A stretch of 9,619 nt of DNA, taken from NCBI GenBank assembly GCA_900553255.1, contig USCI01000087.1:1-9619 (forward strand), given 5' to 3'. Below the pieces are notes generated by a model. The model made no database searches. It worked only from the letters and a program-made list of their open reading frames with translations, and had not been told where the DNA came from. Below are positions 1-6,034 of this stretch, one piece after another (the stretch's first letter is position 1; each line of letters opens with the position of its first letter). Source of the DNA: an uncultured Oscillospiraceae bacterium. Its GTDB lineage: Bacteria; Bacillota; Clostridia; Oscillospirales; Acutalibacteraceae. The position numbers were made by a program, and so were the translations under genes.

Positions 1-60
1 GCACAGCCCTTGGAGAGGGGCTCTAATAACTACTACTCTATTATACAAGGATGAAAGGCA

Positions 61-561
61 ATGGCTATGCAGTTGATTCCGGTGACCGATGAACAGCGCA
101 TCCGGCTGGTGGCGGAGCTCGCCGACCGGATCTGGCACGAACACTATGCGGGCATCCTCGCGCAGCCGCAAATCGACTACATGGTGGAAAAATTCCAGTC
201 CGCCGACGCGGTTTCCCGGCAGATCCGCGAGCAGGGCTACCGGTATTACCTGATGCAGGACGGCGGCGTTTTTGCGGGATACACCGCGGTGCAGGTGGGC
301 GACGGCCGGCTGTTTCTGAGCAAGCTGTACATCGACGCCGGCTGCCGCGGGCGCGGCTATGCCCGGCAGACGCTTAATTTCCTGGAGGAGCGCTGCCGCG
401 AAACCGGGCTGGAGGCCATCTGGCTGACGGTCAACCGTCACAACGCCGGCTCCATTGCGGCGTACGAAAAGATGGGCTTTGTCAAAACCCGTGAACAGGC
501 TGCGGATATCGGCGGCGGGTTCGTGATGGACGATTTTATCATGGAGAAGCCCGTGAAATAA
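61..561 (+). CDS. GNAT family N-acetyltransferase
   Basis: A 166-residue single-domain protein of the GCN5-related acetyltransferase fold, which moves an acetyl group from acetyl-CoA to an amine; the acceptor cannot be told from sequence. The acetyl-CoA pyrophosphate loop is visible as RGRGYA at residues 96-101, following the strand LFLSKLYID (84-92). The second half carries the usual N-x-H-N-A-x-S-I-A-A-Y-E-K-M-G-F stretch (125-140), typical of RimI-like and spermidine/amino-acid acetyltransferases. Length is normal for the family. Two start codons are possible: ATG 61 and ATG 67. AAAGG at 54-58 is too close to ATG 61 (2 nt) but well placed for ATG 67 (8 nt), while AAGG at 47-50 suits ATG 61 (10 nt). 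It stands alone on the plus strand, convergent with nadABC, and is followed directly by a hairpin. I saw no convincing promoter in the 60 bases upstream. Family call is firm; substrate unknown. Confidence 0.9.
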   Translation: MAMQLIPVTDEQRIRLVAELADRIWHEHYAGILAQPQIDYMVEKFQSADAVSRQIREQGYRYYLMQDGGVFAGYTAVQVGDGRLFLSKLYIDAGCRGRGYARQTLNFLEERCRETGLEAIWLTVNRHNAGSIAAYEKMGFVKTREQAADIGGGFVMDDFIMEKPVK

Positions 562-565
562 CAAG

Positions 566-599
566 AACGCCCCCGTCCGGTTGTCCGGGCGGGGGCGTT
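566..599 (+). terminator. GC-rich stem-loop after the GNAT gene (U-poor terminator)
   Basis: A 15-bp stem with one G-U pair: left arm 566-580, loop TTGT 581-584, right arm 585-599. It starts 4 nt after the stop codon. Only three Ts end the right arm and GAGCG follows, so the U-tract is poor. It probably terminates or stabilises the GNAT mRNA. Confidence 0.75.
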
Positions 600-635
600 T
601 GAGCGTATCGAAAGACCGGTTGGTGCGCAGCCGGC

Positions 636-844
636 TGCGCAAATGCGGCGTTTCACGCCGCATCGGGAAACCCCTGGATAGGGTTTCCCACGAGGCAACA
701 GCCCACCGGGCTGTTGCCTCTCCCTTCCTGATCTTATGCAGGCAAAGGATTTCGCGTCCTGCGGGACGCGACCAAAGGCTTTGCCTTTGGAATCCACCGC
801 CTTTTAAAAAAGGCGGCCCAAAACTTTTTGTACATTACTTTTTC
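636..844 (+). repeat. Mosaic hairpin repeat, copy A (complete)
   Basis: About 209 nt matching copy B (4510-4719, opposite strand) almost throughout, and copy C (9524-9619) over its first half. In order it contains: hairpin 1 at 643-663 (9-bp stem, TTC loop); hairpin 2 at 665-689 (GGGAAACCC with GGGTTTCCC, loop CTGGATA); hairpin 3 at 692-720 (13-bp perfect stem, loop ACC); an unpaired linker 721-752; hairpin 4 at 753-770 (CGCGTCC with GGACGCG); hairpin 5 at 772-790 (CCAAAGGC with GCCTTTGG, loop TTT); hairpin 6 at 797-816 (CCGCCTTTT with AAAAGGCGG); and a tail with AAAAC, TTTTTGTA and ATTACTTTT ending near 844. It sits 37 nt after the GNAT terminator, in the GNAT direction, and a bidirectional terminator follows 9 nt later. 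No protein, terminal inverted repeats or target duplication were seen. Family unknown to me. Confidence 0.85.
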
Positions 845-852
845 GGCAACAT

Positions 853-895
853 AAAAGCAGGCGATACGCTTAAGTTAAGCGCATCGCCTGTTTTC
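853..895. terminator. Bidirectional intrinsic terminator between repeat copy A and nadC
   Basis: A long inverted repeat: AAAA (853-856), then CAGGCGAT and CGCTTAA pair with TTAAGCG, ATCGCCTG and TTTT (891-894), with one bulged G (857) and one A-C mismatch (866/882). On the plus strand the stem runs into TTTTC; on the minus strand it runs into CTTTTATG. It can therefore stop transcripts from both directions. It lies about 65 nt past the nadC stop codon on the minus strand. Confidence 0.75.
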
Positions 896-912
896 ATAGT
901 TAAAATTTTCGC

Positions 913-955
913 CCGCCTTTTTTAAAAGGCGGTGGGGTGCGGGGCGACGCCCCGC
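913..955 (-). terminator. Tandem hairpins after nadC, including a repeat-family module
   Basis: Reading in the nadC direction, two hairpins follow the stop codon: GCGGGGC with GCCCCGC (loop of 3, 939-955) and then a 9-bp stem, CCGCCTTTT with AAAAGGCGG (913-932), followed by GCGAAAATTTT. The 23 bases 913-935 are the exact reverse complement of 794-816 in repeat copy A, so this is an isolated copy of hairpin 6 of the repeat. It probably contributes to ending or protecting the nadABC transcript. Confidence 0.65.
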
Positions 956-957
956 GA

Positions 958-1794
958 TTATTTGATTTTCATCGAGATGTCCAGCGCCCTGACCGAGTGG
1001 GTGAGCGCGCCGATGGAAATGATATCCACGCCGGTTTCGGCCACCTGGCGCAGCGTTTCGTCGGTGATGCCGCCGCTCGCTTCCAGCGGTACCCGGCCGT
1101 CCGCCAGCTCCACCGCCTTGCGCATCTCCTCGCAGCTCATGTTGTCGAGCATGATGATATCCGCGCCGGCCGCCAGCGCCTCCTTCACCTCGTCGAGGTT
1201 GCGGGTTTCCACCTCAAGTTTGACCATGTGGCCGAGCTTGCTGCGCAGGGCGTTCACCGCAGGGGTGATGCCGCCGGCCGCGTCGATGTGGTTGTCCTTG
1301 AGCATTGCGCCGTCCGAGAGGTTGAACCGGTGGTTTTTGCCGCCGCCCACCGTAACCGCGTATTTCTGCAGCGCCCGCAGGCCCGGCAGGGTTTTCCGGG
1401 TGTCGGTGATGGTGGCGCGGGTGCCCTCCACCAGCTTTACGGCGCGGTTGGTGGCGGTGGCGATGCCGGAGAGATGCTGCAGGAGGTTGAGTGCCGTGCG
1501 CTCGCCCTTGAGCAGGAACCGGGTGCTGCCCTCGCATTCCGCGAGCAGGTCGCCCGGCTTGACCGCATCGCCGTCCCGGACGTACACGCGGCAGGTGAAG
1601 CTGTCGTCGAGCAGGGTGAACACCCGCATGGCGATATCCATTCCGCACACAACGCCCTCCGCCTTTGCGAGGAAGCGGGCGGTGGAACGGCTGTCCGCCG
1701 GGATCATCAGGTCGGTGGTGGTGTCGATATAATGGATGTCCTCCTTAAGCGCGGTGATGATGATGTCATCGACCGCAAAACGCGGCAGCTGCAT
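958..1794 (-). CDS. nadC: Nicotinate-nucleotide pyrophosphorylase (quinolinate phosphoribosyltransferase)
   Basis: NadC converts quinolinate and PRPP to nicotinate mononucleotide, CO2 and pyrophosphate in the cytosol, the third step of de novo NAD synthesis. The 278-residue protein has the normal family length. Diagnostic motifs are DTRKTLPGLR at 131-140, the active-site stretch HRFNLSDGAMLKDNH at 155-169, LEVET at 193-197 and the phosphate-binding EASGGI at 238-243. The start is decided by a near-perfect Shine-Dalgarno, AAAGGAGG (1803-1810 on the complement), 8 nt before the ATG. It is the last gene of nadA-nadB-nadC, 41 nt after nadB, and is followed by tandem hairpins. No truncation or missing catalytic residue was noticed. 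Call is very secure. Confidence 0.97.
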   Translation of the reverse strand: MQLPRFAVDDIIITALKEDIHYIDTTTDLMIPADSRSTARFLAKAEGVVCGMDIAMRVFTLLDDSFTCRVYVRDGDAVKPGDLLAECEGSTRFLLKGERTALNLLQHLSGIATATNRAVKLVEGTRATITDTRKTLPGLRALQKYAVTVGGGKNHRFNLSDGAMLKDNHIDAAGGITPAVNALRSKLGHMVKLEVETRNLDEVKEALAAGADIIMLDNMSCEEMRKAVELADGRVPLEASGGITDETLRQVAETGVDIISIGALTHSVRALDISMKIK

Positions 1795-1835
1795 GCCGTC
1801 GTCCTCCTTTATGACTGAATATTTTTAGGATGCCG

Positions 1836-3332
1836 TCAGTGGTTTTCCGGGCTCTGCTGCATCGGGCGGATGACGTTTTCCACCACCTCGCGCAGCACGA
1901 TGGTGCACACGGTGGCAAGGCTTTTCGCCTCGATATAGTCGCGGGTGAGCGCATAGCCGCCGTCCCGCAGCTCCCGCAGAATGTCCTCCGCCTGAGCGAG
2001 ACCGGTTTCCACCGCGTCGTAATCCGGGATGACGAACCAGGCCTTCTGCATAATCTGCCGGATTGCGGTGCGGTGTCCCTGCCCGAGCGGCTTGCCGCCG
2101 TGCGGCGGTTCCGGCGCGGGAGTCACCACGCCGCTCGGTTCATGCCGCATCCGGCGGCTGATGTCGTAGGTGGTGCGGCGCGCGAACACCAGCGCCTCGA
2201 GCAGCGAGTTGCTGGCCAGCCGGTTGAGGCCGTGCACCCCGGTATGCGAGCATTCGCCCGCGGCATACAGCCGGTCGACGGTGGTGTCGCCGTAAACGTT
2301 GACGTCGATGCCGCCCATCAGGTAGTGCTGGCAGGGGAACACCGGGATGTGCTCTTTGGTGATGTCCACCCCTTCCTCCAGGCAGCGCGCGTAGATCATC
2401 GGGAAGCGGTTGCGGATGAATTCCGGGCCGCGGAAGGTGATGTCCAGCGAGAAATCCTCGCTGCCGGTGCGGGCGGCCTCCTTCATGATGCTGCGGGAAA
2501 CCACGTCGCGGGGGGCCAGTTCCCCGCGCTCGTCGTAGCGCTCCATAAAACGCTCGCCGGCGTTGTTGAGCAGCAGCGCCCCTTCGCCGCGCACCGCCTC
2601 CGAAATCAGGAAGCGCTCCCGGCCGGTCGCCGCCGCAAAGGCGGTCGGATGGAACTGGATCAGCCGCAGGTTCTTGATCCGGGCGCCCAGCTCATGTGCA
2701 AGGGTGATGCCGTCGCCGGTGGCAATTGCGGAGTTGGTGGTATACGGGTACACCCGGCCGATGCCGCCGGTGCACAGGATGCAGTAAGAGCAGGTCAGCG
2801 TGCGGTAGTTTTCCCCCGCATCCAGCAGCCCCGCCCAGAACCCGCCGCGGCAGGGGGTGAGGGTGGCGAGCTGGGTGTTTTCCATAAAGGTGACGTTGGG
2901 GTGGCTTTGGACGGCGGCGAGCAGTTTTTCGGTGATTTCCCGGCCGGTGGAGTCCTTGTGATGCAGGATCCGGCGGCGGGAATGGCCGCCTTCGAGGGTC
3001 ATGGAGATGTGCTGGTCGGGGTCGCGGTCAAAATCGACCCCGATCTCCTTGGCCAGCCGCAGCACGTCCTCCGGCCCCTCGTTGACCAGGATCTCCAGGC
3101 TGCGCAGGTCGTTTTTGTAGCCGCCCGCGATCAGCGTGTCGGCGATATGCAGGCGGTAGTCGTCGTTGGTCTTGTCCACCACGGCGGCCACGCCGCCCTG
3201 TGCGAGAAAGCTGTTGCACAGGGTAAGCTCCTTTTTCGACAGCACCAGCACCCGCACGGTCGGGTCGAAGTTGAGCGCGGCATACAAGCCCGCCACGCCG
3301 CTGCCGGCGATCAATACGTCATAGTCGTTCAT
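1836..3332 (-). CDS. nadB: L-aspartate oxidase
   Basis: NadB is an FAD flavoprotein of the succinate dehydrogenase/fumarate reductase family. It oxidises L-aspartate to iminoaspartate, which NadA uses; in an anaerobe the electron acceptor would be fumarate rather than oxygen. The FAD-binding GSGVAG is at residues 10-15, with NSFLAQGGVAA at 40-50, GGHSRRR at 115-121, CTGGIGRVYPYTTN at 187-200, QFHPTAF at 226-232, EAVRGEGALL at 245-254, RDVVSRS at 275-281 and HYLMGG at 336-341. By analogy with E. coli NadB, His228, Arg275 and His336 are likely catalytic residues. The signature GLNRLASNSLLEA is at 368-380. I chose ATG 3332 (498 residues) because the FAD strand MNDYDVLIAG starts there and GGAAGGAAGGG precedes it. 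An upstream in-frame extension to 3404 overlaps nadA and carries no family sequence. The protein is somewhat shorter at the C-terminus than the roughly 540-residue E. coli enzyme. Gap to nadA is 28 nt. Confidence 0.96.
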   Translation of the reverse strand: MNDYDVLIAGSGVAGLYAALNFDPTVRVLVLSKKELTLCNSFLAQGGVAAVVDKTNDDYRLHIADTLIAGGYKNDLRSLEILVNEGPEDVLRLAKEIGVDFDRDPDQHISMTLEGGHSRRRILHHKDSTGREITEKLLAAVQSHPNVTFMENTQLATLTPCRGGFWAGLLDAGENYRTLTCSYCILCTGGIGRVYPYTTNSAIATGDGITLAHELGARIKNLRLIQFHPTAFAAATGRERFLISEAVRGEGALLLNNAGERFMERYDERGELAPRDVVSRSIMKEAARTGSEDFSLDITFRGPEFIRNRFPMIYARCLEEGVDITKEHIPVFPCQHYLMGGIDVNVYGDTTVDRLYAAGECSHTGVHGLNRLASNSLLEALVFARRTTYDISRRMRHEPSGVVTPAPEPPHGGKPLGQGHRTAIRQIMQKAWFVIPDYDAVETGLAQAEDILRELRDGGYALTRDYIEAKSLATVCTIVLREVVENVIRPMQQSPENH

Positions 3333-3360
3333 TTCGGCGTTTCCCTTCCTTCCGGCCGGC

Positions 3361-4266
3361 TCAGCCGCCGTATTTGAGCATGTTTTCGAGGCTCGCGCGC
3401 GCATCCCGCAGCAGGGCGGGCGGCAGGGTGATCTCCTCGCCGCCGCGGCCTTCGATGACCGCGAGCAGGCTGTCCGGCGTCGTCAGCTTCATATCGGCGC
3501 AGGTGAGGGTCTCCCCGCACAGCTGGTGCAGCCGGCCGGGATACGCCGGCCCGAGCTGATCCACCACGCCGCGCTCGGTGGCGACCAGGATCTCGTCGTC
3601 GGTGGCGCGTATGTAGCCGATGATGTCCGCGGTGGAGCCGACCATGTCGGCGAGCGCCACCGCCTCGGGGCGGCATTCCGGATGCATGGCCACCTTCGCC
3701 CGCGGATGCTGCGCCTTCGCGGCGAGCACGTCGGCCGCGGTGAGCGCGTGGTGCACCGGGCAGAAACCGTCCCAGGTGATAATCTCCTTTTCCGGCACCT
3801 GCCGGCGGACGAAAGCGCCGAGGTTCTGGTCGGGGATGAACAGCACCCGTTTTTGCGGCAGGGCTTTGACGATGCGCACCGCTGAAGAAGACGTCACGCA
3901 CACGTCGCATACCGCCTTGAGCTCGGCGGTGGTGTTGATATAGGCGACCACGGCAGCGTCCGGGTTTTCCCGGCGGAATTTTGTCACCCGCTCGGGCGCA
4001 ATCTGCCGCGCCATCGGGCAGTCCGCCGTCGGTTCCGCGAGGATGACCCGCTTGTCCGGCGACAGGATCTTGATGCCCTCCGCCATAAACCGCACGCCGC
4101 ACATGATGACCGTTTCGGCGTCGGTCGCGGCGGCCTTTTTCGCCAGCGCGTAGCTGTCGCCCACGATGTCGGCCACCGCCTGGATTTCGGGCGCCTGGTA
4201 GGTGTGCGCGGCAATCACCGCGCGATGGGACGCTTTGTATTGCGCGATCGTTTGACCGATGTCCAT
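3361..4266 (-). CDS. nadA: Quinolinate synthase (iron-sulfur enzyme)
   Basis: NadA condenses iminoaspartate with dihydroxyacetone phosphate to quinolinate and uses an oxygen-sensitive [4Fe-4S] cluster. The 301-residue form resembles the short enzymes such as that of Thermotoga maritima. Likely cluster ligands are Cys83 (ADCPMA), Cys169 (GFCPVHH) and Cys256 (or Cys250, in LCGETLTCADM), at the spacing known for the family. Other conserved stretches are GDSYALA (36-42), MCGVRFMAEGIKILSP (55-70), YINTTAELKA (109-118), VTSSSAV (124-130), FIPDQNLG (143-150) and HPECRPE (195-201). ATG 4266 is preferred over in-frame ATG 4284: AGGGGG lies 9 nt before it, whereas nothing like a Shine-Dalgarno precedes 4284. 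It is the first gene of the operon, behind a promoter at 4333-4362 and an 18-bp palindrome in the leader. Confidence 0.96.
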   Translation of the reverse strand: MDIGQTIAQYKASHRAVIAAHTYQAPEIQAVADIVGDSYALAKKAAATDAETVIMCGVRFMAEGIKILSPDKRVILAEPTADCPMARQIAPERVTKFRRENPDAAVVAYINTTAELKAVCDVCVTSSSAVRIVKALPQKRVLFIPDQNLGAFVRRQVPEKEIITWDGFCPVHHALTAADVLAAKAQHPRAKVAMHPECRPEAVALADMVGSTADIIGYIRATDDEILVATERGVVDQLGPAYPGRLHQLCGETLTCADMKLTTPDSLLAVIEGRGGEEITLPPALLRDARASLENMLKYGG

Positions 4267-4289
4267 CGGTTTATGCCCCCTCATCTGTA

Positions 4290-4307
4290 CGGCGGCCGCG
4301 GCCGCCG
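4290..4307. promoter_or_regulatory. Perfect 18-bp palindrome in the nadA leader
   Basis: The 18 bases 4290-4307 (CGGCGGCCG followed by its reverse complement) form a perfect palindrome between the predicted transcription start (about 4326) and the nadA Shine-Dalgarno (4276-4281). It could be an operator for an NAD-responsive repressor, or an RNA hairpin next to the ribosome binding site. I do not recognise it as a known NiaR or NadQ site. Confidence 0.45.
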
Positions 4308-4332
4308 CGAAAGCATGTCGAATATTTTATCC

Positions 4333-4362
4333 ATTATACCACATTGTACGGGGATATGCCAA
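4333..4362 (-). promoter_or_regulatory. Sigma-A type promoter for nadABC
   Basis: On the minus strand a perfect -10 TATAAT (complement of 4333-4338) is preceded by TTGGCA (complement of 4357-4362) with an 18-nt spacer. The transcription start would be near 4326, giving a leader of about 60 nt that contains the 4290-4307 palindrome. It is the only good promoter seen ahead of nadA. Confidence 0.75.
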
Positions 4363-4452
4363 CGCTCCGCCGCCCCGGCCCGCCGAATTTTTATGCCCCC
4401 TGCGGCGGACAAATGGGGAGATTGAACAAGAGACCGGGATCCGCGAAGGGGC

Positions 4453-4487
4453 GAAAAACAAACCGGCAGCCCGAAAAGCTGCCGGTT
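4453..4487 (-). terminator. Intrinsic terminator of the oxidoreductase transcription unit
   Basis: A 10-bp perfect stem (AACCGGCAGC 4461-4470 with GCTGCCGGTT 4478-4487, loop of 7). Read on the minus strand it is followed by TTTGTTTTTCG, a good U-tract. It lies about 250 nt past the stop codon of the Gfo/Idh gene, beyond repeat copy B, so copy B should be part of that gene's 3' untranslated region. Confidence 0.8.
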
Positions 4488-4509
4488 AAACTGTCAAAAA
4501 AGCCGTCTC

Positions 4510-4719
4510 GCAAAAGTAATATACAAAACGTTTTCGCCGGCCTTTTCCAAAAGGCCGCAGATTCCAAAGGCAGAGCCTTTGGTCGCGTCCCGCAGGACGC
4601 GAAATCCTTTGCCTGCATAAGGATCAGGAAGGGAGCTTGAACCGTCCGGGGGACGGTTCAAGCGTGGGAAACCCTATCCAGGGGTTTCCCGATGCGGCGT
4701 GAAACGCCGCATTTGGGCA
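4510..4719 (-). repeat. Mosaic hairpin repeat, copy B (complete, with altered hairpin 3)
   Basis: Reverse-complement partner of copy A, about 210 nt, lying 16 nt after the stop of the Gfo/Idh gene and pointing the same way. In that direction: hairpin 1 (4692-4712) and hairpin 2 (4666-4690) are identical to copy A. Hairpin 3 (4635-4663) has the same geometry, a 13-bp stem and 3-nt loop, but a different sequence. The linker matches with one inserted base. Hairpin 4 (4584-4601) and hairpin 5 (4564-4582) differ only in the loop, and hairpin 6 (4538-4557) has one swapped base pair. The tail ATTACTTTT ends near 4510. No transposase or terminal repeats were seen. The remaining bases of 4267-4735 hold the nadA leader and promoter and a terminator; I see no gene in that stretch. 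Confidence 0.85.
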
Positions 4720-4735
4720 ACTTGCCATGTATCTG

Positions 4736-5917
4736 TCACCATTTGACCTGCCAGCGTCCGCTGTACTGCCCGGCGTCGCCGCTCAGGCGGGAGACAAACG
4801 ACGGCTGCCGGCCGGAAGCGTCGATGCGCTGCTGCAGAAGCCGGTCGAACGCCTCCCCGTCCGGCGGCACCGGCACAAAACCCCCGCCGGTCCAGCTCGA
4901 CAGGTGGATGGCGTTGGAGATCCGCAGACCGTTAATCCCCTCCTCACCCGGCGCGAGCAGCGGCTCGCCGTACAGAATCGCGCGGGTGAAATTCCGCAGA
5001 ATACCGTTATGCGCCGGGCCTTCGCCGTCCGGCCGGTATTCGCTATAGGCGTATTTCGGCGCGCCGAAGCCGGCCGGTGCCGAAAAGCAGAAATCCCGTT
5101 CCGGCTGTTCCAGCTCCCAGAACTTCAGCACGCCGTCCTCGATGACGATTTTCCCGCGGTCGCCGGACATCTCCAGCCGGTTGGTGCCGGGGCATTCGCC
5201 GGTCGTCGCGATAAAGGCGGCCGAGCCGCCGCCCTCATATTCGGCGCAGGCGGTGACGTCGTCCTCCACCTCGATATGGTGATAGCGCCCGTACCCGCAG
5301 TCCGCCCGGATGCGTGCGGGCATGCCGTAGATCCACTGCCACAGGTCGAGGTTGTGCGGGCACTGGTTGATCAGCACGCCGCCGCCCTCGCCCGCCCAGC
5401 TCGCCCGCCAGGAGCCGGAGTCGTAGTAGGCCTGGGTGCGGTACCAGTTGGTGATGATCCACACCAGCCGCTTACGCTGCCCGAGGCGGCCGGCCTGCAC
5501 GAGCTCTTTTGCGCGCGCAAACAAAGGGTTGGTGCGCTGATTATACATGATGCCGAACACGGTGCCGGCTGAACGCGCGGCGGCGAGCACCGCTTCCGCC
5601 CGGCGGGCGGATACCCCGAGCGGCTTTTCGGTGAGCACGTGCAGCCCGCGGGCGAACGCCGCCTGTGCCATCGGCGGATGGGCATAATGCGGCGTGGCGA
5701 TCAGCACCGCGTCCAGCTTCGCTTCGGCGAGCATGTCGGTGTAATCCGCATAGCACGGGATGCCGGGGAGATGCTCCGCCGCCCAGCGGCGCTTGGCCTG
5801 GTCGATGTCGCACACCGCCGCCAGCGTCAGCCCTTCGACTTTGCCGGCGTACACACTTGCCGCATGGGCGCTGCCCATGTTGCCGATCCCCACGATACCG
5901 ATGCGTACCTTTTCCAC
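4736..5917 (-). CDS. Gfo/Idh/MocA family NAD(P)-dependent oxidoreductase
   Basis: A 393-residue dehydrogenase of the glucose-fructose oxidoreductase/inositol dehydrogenase family, which oxidises or epimerises sugars and cyclitols with a bound or free NAD(P). The N-terminal Rossmann motif GIVGIGNMGSAH is at 7-18, followed by CDID (36-39), ATPHYAH (74-80) and the family's EKPLG (97-101). The C-terminal substrate domain carries GEGGGVLINQCPHNLDL (176-192), in which His188 and Asp191 fit the catalytic pair. The start is a GTG at 5917, supported by AAAGGG 9 nt upstream and by the Rossmann fold beginning at once. It follows the VTT-MBL gene by 117 nt, so it may be co-transcribed or have its own promoter near 5958. 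Its substrate cannot be told; manA upstream in the same run hints at sugar metabolism but is weak evidence. Repeat copy B and a terminator follow it. Confidence 0.92.
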   Translation of the reverse strand: MEKVRIGIVGIGNMGSAHAASVYAGKVEGLTLAAVCDIDQAKRRWAAEHLPGIPCYADYTDMLAEAKLDAVLIATPHYAHPPMAQAAFARGLHVLTEKPLGVSARRAEAVLAAARSAGTVFGIMYNQRTNPLFARAKELVQAGRLGQRKRLVWIITNWYRTQAYYDSGSWRASWAGEGGGVLINQCPHNLDLWQWIYGMPARIRADCGYGRYHHIEVEDDVTACAEYEGGGSAAFIATTGECPGTNRLEMSGDRGKIVIEDGVLKFWELEQPERDFCFSAPAGFGAPKYAYSEYRPDGEGPAHNGILRNFTRAILYGEPLLAPGEEGINGLRISNAIHLSSWTGGGFVPVPPDGEAFDRLLQQRIDASGRQPSFVSRLSGDAGQYSGRWQVKW

Positions 5918-5957
5918 TGCGGATCACCCTTTCGCCCTGCGGCGCTGTTCTGGTTCC

Positions 5958-5966
5958 GGTATACCA
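5958..5966 (-). promoter_or_regulatory. Possible extended -10 promoter ahead of the Gfo/Idh gene
   Basis: In the 117-nt gap the minus strand carries TGGTATACC, an extended -10 pattern (TGn then TATACC), about 41 nt before the GTG start. No matching -35 box was found. The same gap holds an imperfect inverted repeat (TTTGCC at 5970-5975, GGCAAA at 5999-6004). Weak call. Confidence 0.3.
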
Positions 5967-6034
5967 TGTTTTGCCGCCGGACGCCATTGCCGGAATGGGG
6001 CAAAGGTTTGCAAATCTGGCGGAATGCGGCGGGC

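Noticed and set aside
10..44. Sigma-A promoter before the GNAT gene (TTGGAG at 10-15 and TATTAT at 39-44).
   Set aside because: The spacer would be 23 nt, far from the usual 16-18, and the start would fall almost at the coding region.
733..808. A short open frame starting ATGCAGGCAAAGG inside the repeat, readable in both complete copies (MQAKDFASCGTRPKALPLES and on).
   Set aside because: There is no ribosome binding site before it, the ATG lies in the linker with a 1-nt indel between copies, the reading ends differently in A and B, and the hairpin constraints explain its conservation.
636..844. CRISPR array or tRNA/riboswitch explanation for the regular hairpins.
   Set aside because: The hairpins differ from one another and are not direct repeats with spacers; no tRNA cloverleaf or known riboswitch core was recognised, and the element sits 3' rather than 5' of genes.
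1830..3377. Long plus-strand open frame of 515 codons opposite nadB.
   Set aside because: It is antisense to a clear nadB, has low-complexity composition (many Ala, Gly, Arg, His, Val) typical of shadow frames in GC-rich DNA, and matches no family.
4267..4284. N-terminal extension of nadA to ATG 4284.
   Set aside because: No ribosome binding site precedes it, whereas AGGGGG is well placed for ATG 4266 and would itself lie inside the extension.
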